Shown piece after piece: positions 33,419 to 45,400 of a stretch of 64,000 bases of DNA. The notes under the pieces were generated by a model, which was given only the letters and a program-made list of their open reading frames with translations, searched no databases and was not told the origin of the DNA. This DNA comes from Gyrodactylus bullatarudis (taxonomy: Eukaryota; Platyhelminthes; Monogenea; Gyrodactylidea; Gyrodactylidae): positions 1 through 64,000 of the forward strand of contig SSNU01000242.1 in assembly GCA_012064415.1 (NCBI GenBank), read 5' to 3'. Made by a program: the position numbers and the translations under genes. Numbering within the stretch: the first letter of the stretch is position 1; every line of letters begins with the position of its first letter.

Positions 33419-36400
33419 TCATGTTTTTGGGCGTTTAATAAAAATTCCTTTCTGATTATCAGAATACAATGCTCATAAAAGTTGTTAATGTTCAACTTAC
33501 TTTTCTTCTGGCTTCTTCATAACTCTGAATTGACTTTATCTGGGTCGCTGTGAATCGCATTATTGTTGATAAGACTTTAGATAGAGTACTGGTTTGTTTC
33601 CCAGTCATGTACTCGAATAGGACATTTCTCAGATACTATAAGGAAAATGAATTTATAATTATCTATAATACGATATAATTCACATGAAATAAGAAAAATA
33701 TATAATTAAATTTATTGTCTACTCATAAGTAGTTCTTTAAAACGAATTCGACATATCATGAAATGGAGCTGTCTCTAGGCAAAGCTACAGATAAGCACTA
33801 TCAATGAAGAATCCTTTTAGATGATAATAACGTACCTCATATTCCATGGATTCGTGTAAATGGACTGCCTGATAGTAGCCTTTATTAGAGCCATCTTCAT
33901 TACTAGCCATTGACAGGCGAGTTTGGCGTGAATTCTGATCGAAAATGAAGGGATAAGTAATGTCTGGAACGGGACTTTGTAGATCAGACTTGAGGGATAT
34001 CCTTCTAACCTCTTCGCCATGGTTATGTCCATGTTTTAAGCAATTTTCCCGCAACTTTTCAAAGTCTTTCGATAACTGGTACAATTGGGCTTGAATATCG
34101 GCATTGTGAAGTTTGAGAATTTCATAATCTTGAATAGAAACCGTATTGCCCATTGTTGAGTCAGAGGCAATAGACATGCGCTCGGTAAGAATGTCATTCA
34201 ACAATTCTTCAAGGTTATTGTGTACTTGAAGGATCCAGTTGGGTTCCTTTGAAGTTGTATTGTTTTCCTTGGACATTTGTAGCCTGATATTATCCTAGAG
34301 AGAAATTAGGAAAATTACACGTTTACCAGTTTGAGAGGAAAAAAAGTTTCTTCAGGAAAATTTCAATTCCAAGTTCATAGAGAAAAAAATTCCACGCCAA
34401 TTCTAAATTAGATATTTTTTTCATACAAATTGGTGTCTCTTTTGTATTTGATCATGAAAGTATCTTTTTGATTCCTTAACCCTTTAGTGAGGCTCGCCCT
34501 GTAGAGGGCGGAAATTCTCAGTTATTAAACAGGTCCAAACAATATCATATAATCTATTAAATAATTTATGCTGAACAAATCTCAAAAATACCAAATAGTT
34601 TCAAAGAGATATCTGAGCTTGGATAAAATAACCAAAATAAGTGAAATTTGGTTTTCATATACTCATTAGTAGATGGGAAATTTAATAGAAAATCGACTTT
34701 AATATTGAATAGAATTCCTGTTAAAATCTCATTTAAAATCGTTTTATATCGATTTTGAGTCTTTTTTCTCGATTGGTTTTCTCATTTACACGATAGCGTT
34801 AATGAAAAAAATTAGATTTTGTTTTCTCACTCTAACAGCAAATAGTCTACGCATGATACTTCTATAGAGACAATTGTTTTGTAGGACATCTGCAAGGTTA
34901 TCAGAGTCAGGTTCGATTTCATTCGATTCCTTATTGGTCCTTTCAACCTCTTTACTTTCACCATGAACTGAATTGGCTGTAGTCGGGGTTATCACCATGT
35001 CAGAGGCTTCTTTGGCAACTCTCTCCAATTGAGTGCATCGTTCTTGAAGTTGAGCCAGCTCATCTTGGTATTGTTTCTTGGCTTTATTCAATTGGGCCAA
35101 TTTACACTCCATATCCTTAATTGATTCCTCTTTTTCAATCAGGGTTTTCTTTGCTTCCTCAAGGTCTGCTTTGAGCGATGAAATTCCTTGAGACTCCTCA
35201 TTTTGGACTCGTTCTATAAACATGAAACATAATTTATTGACCAAGTAAAAGATTCTTTAGGCGCCTTAAGAATGCTTTAACGATTAGTTTCTTAAAAACT
35301 ATTTGTACTACAGTCGTGGACAGAACTGGTGGAGTGAACTTTTGCGAGAAATTGCGTGAATATTTTCGGTATATTCCTGATGTATTATTGGTATATTGGT
35401 AAGAGAAAACATATGGAATCGTTAAATTTCGGACAAAAGTCTTAGAAGACTATGATGTAAAAATCATGAATATAAGATTGCAAGATTCCAATTATAAATG
35501 GATTAAAATTCAACAAATATGCTATTTTAATACATAATCCTTATAAAGTAAGCTTATTTTAATAATTTTCATCTCAATAAAACTCAGGTTTGTCTTAAAT
35601 AAAGAGAATGGAGGAGATGAAATCTCTAATTTTATGAATATTAAAAATCATAGATCTGAAAAAATATCATACGAATATGAAGAATTTATATAAAATAAAA
35701 CAAATCTGAACCTTTTTTCAAGTTTATATTTTGTTTTTCTTAAATAAACAGAACCTTTTCGTATTGAGTAATTCTATTATAATTTCTTATTTTGTTAATT
35801 TTAACATGAAACGCTTATTTAGCGAATAGAATTTTTAATAGTTCGATAGAGTAACTAAAATTAATTATGATTCATACTCAACCCAGCTCATTATTAATAT
35901 CGCTTGATCTCATTTTTTTAGCCACACTTGGAAGAATTTTATTTTAAGCTTATGATTGCTGACAGGGTCTTTCAGAACATCCATTAATCATTTATCCTTG
36001 CTGCCTGACTATGTTTTCTTCTGGCTTGTAGACGTTATAGACAATCTATGCCGAACAGCTCCCTGAAGAACTACTTGGTTCAAAATTATCATTTATATAT
36101 GGTTCTTAATAATTTTCTGACTGGTAAATCTATTCATTTTCCTGAATAATAGCAGAATGAAAAAGTCAAAAAGTCCAATTTTTCATAAATTCATGAATTT
36201 CTACTTTCGTTATAATTTATACGGATCTATCTTACCAATTAATAAATCCTATACATATAATGACCAGAATTTATTTGTCTTTCTATTGAGGCCCTTTTCA
36301 GCTAAGTATTTTGTGAAGTTAGGTCCACAAGGTCTCAAATGTGTTCCTATATAGGGAAATATGACTTATTACAATACTAGCTTTAAGTAAAAATGGTGTA

Positions 36401-39400
36401 AAACGACTTTTGAAAGAAGAGTTTTTGTAGAATTTTTTTATTTTCAAAAGAAATAGCGCATTTAATAGGCTCTAATGAATATTTTTTCTTCTCTCTGGAG
36501 CAAGAAATAAAGTCAGTATTAATCTCTCAAGTAATCAATTTTGACCCATAAAAATTTGGCGGCCCTAAACATTAATTTTCGAACAAAATAATTCCACCAA
36601 TGGATTTCTTGCAAAATTTTGATCTATTACACATTTTCGTCGGAATGGCTTACTCTACCAGTTCTGTCCACGCCTGTACCTAAGTTTTGTTACCAAAGAT
36701 CAATTTTCACTATTCAATCATCTAATAATTCATATGCTATTTTTAAAAATCACATATTAAAATAACCTTAGTTGGCGGGGGAAATTTGAATATCATGGAG
36801 TATGACGTGATTGTAGTAAGAACGATTCTGATTGGTCAGTTCAAATCAAAATGAATACAAAAGCGAAATATGACCTAATAAATATGCTAATTTGAGGCCC
36901 TGATTACTAATTAGTCACACTCACTGATTGAATCTTCAAAGGTTTTTGTCAACTCTGATTTCATGGTTTGCAACTTTTCCGAATGCATCTTTTTCATATC
37001 CTTAATTTGGCTTGTGTATTTTTCGTGAACCTTTTTCAGGTCTTGCTCATGTGAGACTTTTATGTTTTCCATTTCGGATCTGAAAAAATGGGTCGATAAA
37101 AATAGAAACATTAATTTCTGTTGAGAGTAGGATCCTGCAGAATTCATATTTTCAGAATGGTTCAGAAAAATTTAAATCTTGCGCCAATTTCAGTAAACCA
37201 ACTGCATTTTATGTTTTTTTTATAAATAATTTCTTGTAAATTCCTATAAATTTTACCTCAATTTTCACAATATATATTAATCATAGAAAACAATTTTGTC
37301 ATTATCTATAACAGGCTGCAGTAAATTAACCAGATACACCTTATTTACAAAAATATTTAATTTAAGTTAACTAAATTTTGAGCATAAAACCTTCTAATAA
37401 CTTGAGTAATAAACAAGAAAAAGTTTAGCTACATTAATAATCAAGTTTTATGAAAAAATGGTTGAATTAATTCAGAAATAAGCCCTGTATGATTGGGCTT
37501 GCTCAATGTACCTCAAGTGAGGTATGAAGTATAGTATTGAGGATTTGTATATAATCATAGACTACAATAGAAAAGAATAGCACTTTATAGGAAATGTATT
37601 GCTCTCAGGTTTTTGATTGATTCTCATTGGCTAACGCAAAACTCCCCCCTAAATGGAATTTTTCGCTGTACCCAAAGTGAAGTTTTATCTAAATTTCGTT
37701 CTGAAGGATCCTAGTTGAGATGGGAAGAGACTCACTCAAATTGAACTTGAGACAGAGTGGCCGCTTCAGTCAAGGTGGCCTGTCTGGCTGCTTCCAGCTG
37801 GGTGATTTTCATCAAGGCGTTCTCATGTTTTGTACTTATTTCATCAATTTTTGCCAGTAAAGCTTGTTTCTCAGAGTCATATTTGGCCATTGAACTTTTC
37901 TTGGAGGTCTCCTGAGCTTGAAGGACATCCTTTAGGCGTTCCTTCATCTCTCGAACTTTTTTCAAGGACAAGTCCTCCTCAATTTTGAGTTTTTCATTAG
38001 AATCGGTGAGAAGTTTCACTTTCTCCATGAGATCATTCATTTCGTCATTCTTTTGGGATAGAGTTTGATTCAATTTTTCGATTAATTGCACATTTTCAGC
38101 AATCTTTTCCAAGTTCATCTTTTGCCCAGATGAGAGGTCTTGAATGGTTTTCTGGTTCTCCTCATTCTTACTAGACATTTCGGATGAAAGTCGTTCAGCT
38201 TCTTCGAGTTTTTCTTTTAAACTTGCTGTAAAAGATAATTGTTTTAATGAGAATTTGATCTTTTTAGCATTTGTTACCCAATCGATCTAATTCGTTTTTT
38301 AGGGTCGATCATACGAGTTAAAGTCAACCAATTATTTATGGCTAAATGGAGAAAATGTCTTTTGAACCCGGTCTGGAGGTGTGATCTTGATGAAAAAAAA
38401 TTGACTAAAAACGCTGCTCGCTTGCTACCTGACTATGTTGTCTTCTGGGTAGTATTTTTATTTTTTTTTAAAATAAAACGATTTTGTTTATATGTTCGTT
38501 CGGTGATTGTTATAGTAATCAGAATTATGAAGAAAATAATGTTTCTCCTCCTATAAATAATTATTCGAATTATAATTCAAGCTGAGAAATTTTTTTTCAG
38601 CGTCAGCGTCTTATCTTGTACGAGTAACCAAGCTTTGATGAAACCCCAGAGAAATTCTTTGCTGAGATTGAAACCGAATTATGGTCTGTCTCATATAAGA
38701 CCCAGTGGGACCCACAGAGGATTGAAACTAGCAATTTTTCTGATGATATACCGAACTAATTTCAACCCCCTTTACATGAAGGGTTATTTAATATTTATGA
38801 CATACCGATGTTATTTTCAAGGAGGCTCTTGTTACTTTTCAGTTCTTCAATCTCCCTCTGAGCATGGTCACCATCGGACTCGTTTTTACTCATCTTTGCC
38901 TGTAGCTCAGTAAGCTGAGTTCTCATCTGGTCTAACTGACTGGCGTTCGTAGAGATTATTTCATCTTTTTCTCCGACAAGCATCTCGAGTGAGTTCTTTG
39001 ATTTTTCCAGCCTCTCAAGGGTCATCTCCAAGGTTTTGTATTTTTCTATAAACATCAAATATAAATAAAAAATACAAATGCTTCCCAACCAATTAAAGGA
39101 CCGCTTAGACCCACTAAAACAAACCCACGTCTTCTTGTTAAATTGTCGAATACATAGGTAATTCGTATAGAAGATTAGAAGAAGTCAATAGATGTACATA
39201 AAAGAAATATCCGGTTGAAAGCATAGTATAGAATTTGGAAACAACAGATTGTGCAAAGAACTCAAAAGTAGAAAGAACCAACCCCTCAAAAGATGTTGAG
39301 TATGCCATGAAATAAAGCCTTAAAACTGGCATCAATTGTAAGATGAGCTTATGAGTTTTCTAGACCACTCACCCAATTTTTCCTTGAGTTGTGTTTCTTC

Positions 39401-42400
39401 CTTCATTTTGGATGCTAAAGCTGTCTCTGATTCCTCCAACTTTGATTTCATCATAGAAATTTCCAGTTCTAGTTTTTGAATGGTTTCTGGTAAATATAAA
39501 ATGACATTTTCTTTTTTTCAGTAGAAGAAATTATTGCATTTTGGACCAACCTTTAAGCTTTGTAATTTCCTTAGTGGACATTTCTGTTTGGCTGGAAAAA
39601 TTGGCCATAATTTCTTCTTTCTCCTTGATTACTGCAGCTAATGAGGAAGAAATGAAAAATTTAGCATTAAATAAACCAAATTGACATGAAGAATTTACCT
39701 TATTTTACAAAAATCTCAATACAGTACTGTATTTTTTTTTCAGGAAAGTAAGGAAAAAAATTATTTTACGAATTCCATAATGAAATAAGCCAATAAGTTG
39801 TAGAGATTTAAAAAAATTTCTGAAAAAATTCAATCTGACCAAAATTAGGCGTTTTTGAATTTTGAAAATGCATCAAATTTCGAACCCAAAATTTTTATCT
39901 ATTCCAAAGATTCACAGAAATTTTTCATTATTGTGGGAAATCGAAAAATTTGAATTTATTGATTATCACGAAGGGAAATGATGCAGAATTTAAAAGTTTA
40001 ACTTTTTCTTGAAAACAGTAGATTCCTTTCTAACTCCACGGCCCAATTCGAACTCTTTATCTAATGTTGGTTTCGAATATCTGCATTCAACTGCTTCTAA
40101 TCTATGGAACAGATAAAAGTTTAGGATTCGAAAGTTAAAAAAAGTGGAAATTTGGTGCATTTTAGAAACTTATTGGCTTTTTTCATTATGGAATTCAAAA
40201 AATAAATATTTTCCTTGTAAAAAATGTAAATTCTAATCTTCATGTCAACTAGCTTGAGATTGTGACAGTATGTTTATGACATCAAAATAAAAAGATTCTG
40301 AAAATTTTTTAGCGTGTAGATTTCGAGAGATATTTACAGCTATATATCTTCAGCTTGAATTAATTGCGTCAAAACAACTGTAGATTCGTAATCAGCCTAT
40401 TCAAAAACCATTGGATAGTCAAAAGATTGAATGCGATTCATGAAAAAAATTCTCTGAGACTCTAAGAGCTGATAATATTCAGCGTAATAATTTTGGTTAA
40501 TCTATAAACTAAAGTATTACATATTAAGGAATATAATTATATTGAATTATAATTGAAGAAATATGACATACCGATGTTATTTTCAAGGAGGCTCTTGTTA
40601 CTTTTCAGTTCTTCAATCTCCCTCTGAGCATGGTCACCATCGGACTCGTTTTTACTCATCTTTGCCTGTAGCTCAGTGAGCTGAGTTCTCATCTGGTCTA
40701 ACTGACTGGCGTTCGTAGAGATTATTTCATCTTTTTCTCCAACAAGCATCTCGAGTGAGTTCTTTGATTTTTCCAGCCTCTCAAGGTCCATCTCCAAGGT
40801 TTTGTATTGCTCTACAGATGGGAGGTAGGATTAATCTCAAGCCATGGGATAATTTTATGCTCTAGGTCGTCTTTATCTTTATTTGAGATCATAAAAAATT
40901 ATTTAATAAAAAGTTTTCTCACTTATAACTGTAAAAAGAATATGATTCACAAATTAGATTTGCTTTTTCAAAATTTTCAGTTGTATTTAAAAAAAATACA
41001 ATATGTAATATTTTAGAATCATTATCACAGAATTACGCACGTTTAGAATCAAATATTTAGAGTAATATTTCAGAAGAACAATAAAAAGTCCGGAAAAATA
41101 TTCTTGAACTACAGGAATCAAGATTTAGCTCATACTTCAGTTGTATCTAGGAGGATGTGTGACAGATTTAGAAAAATGCCATAAACCATTAGCTATGCTA
41201 TGAGTGATTGAAATTTGCACTTTTCTTCTTTCAAGGTTAGAGCATTTTAAAACTGAGTACAGACAATTACATACATGATGAATGACAGTGTGGTCAACAT
41301 TCTTCCAGTAAGATTAATGCCAAAAATGTTGTAATCTTTATATTTTTATTATTTAAACAATCAATGTGTAGGTTATGTCAAGACTATGGGAGTGTTGAGT
41401 AATAGGAGATGAACGGAGTTTTGGCCTAGTAGTTAGAAGCAATTTCATTGAAGACCCGTGTTGGAATCCTGGCTATAGTGTACTGACGAGTCCTAAGCCC
41501 GAAACGCGTCTGCCACCGTGAGGTGAAAATTATTTGCCTTTCTTATGGAATTGACACTTGCATATTCGAATTCTTACTTCTGTAGGTGTGAGAAGACTAT
41601 CTCCATCAAGTTAGATTCACATGGATATAGTAATAAATCATTATTAATCAACTAGTGACCACACTTTGCTAGTGTAAAAACAAATAGATTATTTTCACTC
41701 TCACTCAAGAGCATTTTTTCTGATCAAATCTGTTGTAAGGTTCAAAGGTATATTTCGGCATGAACCTGTTGAGATTTGCTTATAAAGCGAAATAAATTTC
41801 TTCGTTATAGGTATATTAAACAAAAACCATTTTATTTACTTTGTATTTTACTTTAAAAACCATTCGTTTAAGCAAAAATATCGGAACTAGAAGAGTTCAA
41901 ACTTAAAATGATCGGCTCTTAAATTTCAAATGAAAATAGGAGAAATATTCAATTTTGAAAAAACTCACCTTGAAGAAGTTTAAAGCCTTTTAGTTTCTCT
42001 TCAATAATTTCCTTGGATTTCTCAAGTTCCCTCTCGAGAGCTACTTTCTCCTGTCCTAACTGGGTATCCTTGGCTTCTGATTCGCTGCTAAGAACACTAA
42101 TCTGATTTTCTAATGATCTTTTGACATCAATCAACTCTTGGTGCTTAGCTGAAAGAAAATAAAATAATCTCAAACCCACCTTGGAGGGAGTCGTAAACCT
42201 TTAGTTTCTCCTCAATAATTCCTTTTGAGGTTTCGATCTCTTGTTCGAGGGATGATTTTTCTTTTCTAAAATTTTCCTCACTACTGTCGACGGTGTTTTT
42301 AAGGTGTGAAATTTCCTCTTCCAAAGCCTTTTTGACGTTGAGCAGTTCTTGGTGTCGATCTGGTGGTGAAGAAAAGAAGAATATTCATTCTTATTACAAT

Positions 42401-45400
42401 ACGATTTACGTTAAAGTATCTAAATAACATCATTAAAATTCATGAATAGAATATACGAATTTATATTAGAAGACCAACCAACGGGTGTCTTGAATTTAGA
42501 AACCGGTTTCGTCTTTGAACCTTTAACTATCAGAAATTTAAGGAAACTAGATAATTTTTTCTTCTACATCGAATGAAGTTAATTTTATGATGCTTGAATT
42601 TAAAAATTTAAGCAAATTAAATAAAAACGATATATGAAAAGAATATGTCAATTCTGGAATCCTGGCTGGAAATGACAAAAAATAACTTATCCATAGGTAT
42701 TGGAAAAATTACACATATATTTCATACTTAAGGGTAATTACGCGAAATAGCTTTTAACATATGGTTTAAAATTTAATGCAACCTTTAGCAAGTTTAGTAG
42801 ATTAAGAGTTTGGCCATCATTCTTTAATGAATTCAACTACGAAAATTAAGCTAAAAATAATTGACATGAAGGTGAAAATCTAAACGATCCAAAGCAATTC
42901 GATACGGATATTTCGGACAGAGATTAGGCGAAAAATTTAAATTTAGTCATAGAGGTCTTTCGATTTCCCACAATGATGACGAATTTCTGTGATTTTCTTT
43001 GGCCGAATTCGAATCTATGTCTAATCTTGATCCATAAAATTATTATACAAAAAATATCTATATCGAAAAATATTGAGCTCAAAGGTTGAAAAAGTCAGTA
43101 ATTGGGGCATTTTCGAAATTCATAAAACAGCCTACTTTTGGCCAGATTGAATTTTACCAGAAACATCTCATGGGCTCATTCGATCGTAGAATTCAAGAAA
43201 TAATTTTTTTCCTGTCAATCCAGAGAAAAAGATTTTCAAAAAAGATTTGGATTTTCAAATTTCCAAATTTTGATGCCGATAAGAATCATTCGATACATTA
43301 TTCGCTTCAAGTTGGAAAAAAATTAATTTAGAGTTGAAGCAAGATTTATTTTTGAAAAACTCAAGTATCCTTTTCAAGTAACATACATACCATTAACGTA
43401 TATACAGATTAAAACAGCTAACAAATGTATTCATAGTTCAATTTGATTGGTCAGAATAGCTCAGTTGAGAATTACAAATGTATTTATTCTTAAATCTGTT
43501 GAATTGAATATTTTAACTGCCATATTGACTATTATTGTTTAATATAATCAATAAAAATTATTTTTGTTAAGGATTATGGGTAAGAGAATTAACTATAAGT
43601 AAGGAAAACTGTCTTATAAATACAAATTAAAATCCAAAAATAAACTTTAATTGTAAGTTTCTGGCTTTTCATTGGATGAAAATAGATCCATTGAATAAAC
43701 CAATGAGAAGAGAGAATTTCTAAAAAAATTTAAAACCTGATACTATAAATTAGCAGAAATCGTAAATAAACATATTTCGAAAAAGTTTCTCAACTAACAA
43801 TGCTAGAAAATTAAATTTTCTATCATAAAATCGGATAAAATTTGGGATATTTAAAGCTAATTGATATGAAGTTGGGAATCTATGAATTTTACGAAAACCT
43901 CGATTTTTTCATCAAAAATTCGAATATTCACAAGATTTTTTGGAATCCTACTCATGTTGCCCACTTTTACGATTTAAAAAAAAATTATTTTCGTGAAAAA
44001 TATGATCATTTTATAAATTTCGATTTGGCGACAAAATCTCATTTTTTCGAGCTTTGAACTCAAAATTTTTTTGATTTAAAAGCGAGAGTGTGAGCAAAAG
44101 ATGTTTTTAGGATAACAATAAGAGAAAGAAATAAAATATGCTGAATGTGTTCGAATGCTTTACCTCATTATCAGCAATATTCGGATTTCTTGTCTGAATC
44201 TGATCCTAAAAAAACATCTTTTGGTCACACTCTCGTTTTTAAATCAATAAAAATGTTGAGTTCAAAGTTCGAAAAAATGAGTTCTCGGCACCAAATCGAA
44301 GTTTGTAAATTGACCATATTTTTCACAAAAATGATTTTTTTTTCTCCGAATCGTGAAAGTGGCCAACATGAGTAGGTTTCACAAAATCTTTTAAATATTC
44401 GAATTTTTGATGAAAAAATTGCGGTTATCGTTAAAATCATAGATTCCCAACTTCATATCAAGAAAACCGAATTTTTCACCAATTTTCTGAAAATTTTAGA
44501 AACTTGATTCCTTCACGTCTCGTTTTTACAGTATAAAAATCTCTCGGCAAATAAAAAATAACAGCCATTACATTCAAAATTTATCCTAATTTCAAAATTT
44601 TAAGAGGTTTTTTTTCGAAATTTTGGTATATTTCCTAAATCACCATAGTAATTGTTCATCAAAATATTTGAAAGTTTCTTTAAAATATAATAATAAGTTC
44701 TACCTATTTACTTATTAGTGACAATAAAACACGGTCAATTGCATAGATAACTTCTTGAGATACAGAGAGACAATTAAAATCAAAGAAAAATTGACAAATC
44801 CTCTTTTAAACAGCCATGATTTCGAGTTTAAACCATTTCTGATTTAGCAAACTTTGTTTACCATAGTCTTAGTCTTAGTTAGTGACATTTTCTGATTCCA
44901 AGTACGGCAGTTTACAACTCAACTTGAACAAGTAAAAAAATAGACCTTTGCTCAACTTTACAATGAAGGGTGTGAAGGAAACCTACGATCAGACTCTTTT
45001 GCCAGATATTCTTGACTCTTTTCTATTTGATCTTGTAGGCTCTTAACCTGGCCTTCTCTCTCGACTAATTTCACCTTTTGTTCCTTCGTCAGATTTTCCA
45101 TGTCAACCTTGAAGGACTCCAATTGACTTGCAAGGCTTCTCTTTTCATCTTCAACGAGTCTTACTCTCTCTATATGAAAAAAGGCAGAGAAATTATCGAT
45201 TGTTAAGGTGAGACATTGATTTTCTATCAAGTATTGTAAAACAAACCCTCTGAAATTTGTAAATTCAACTTCTCCTGAGAAAGTTGTTCCTTCAGGTCTT
45301 CGGCAACCTTTGTCAAATTGCCAATCTCTTCGTTAAGCTCAGTTGTCTTTAGATTATTTGAGATTTTTTCATCGGCCTGAAGTTTACAAAGATCTTGGTG

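Noticed and set aside
38635..38913. 92-codon plus-strand ORF overlapping golgin exon 14
   Set aside because: Its second half is the antisense of a well-supported coding exon.
44145..44375. ORFs in 43.8-44.4 kb on both strands
   Set aside because: They are translations of the two arms of a palindromic MITE and are not conserved between copies.
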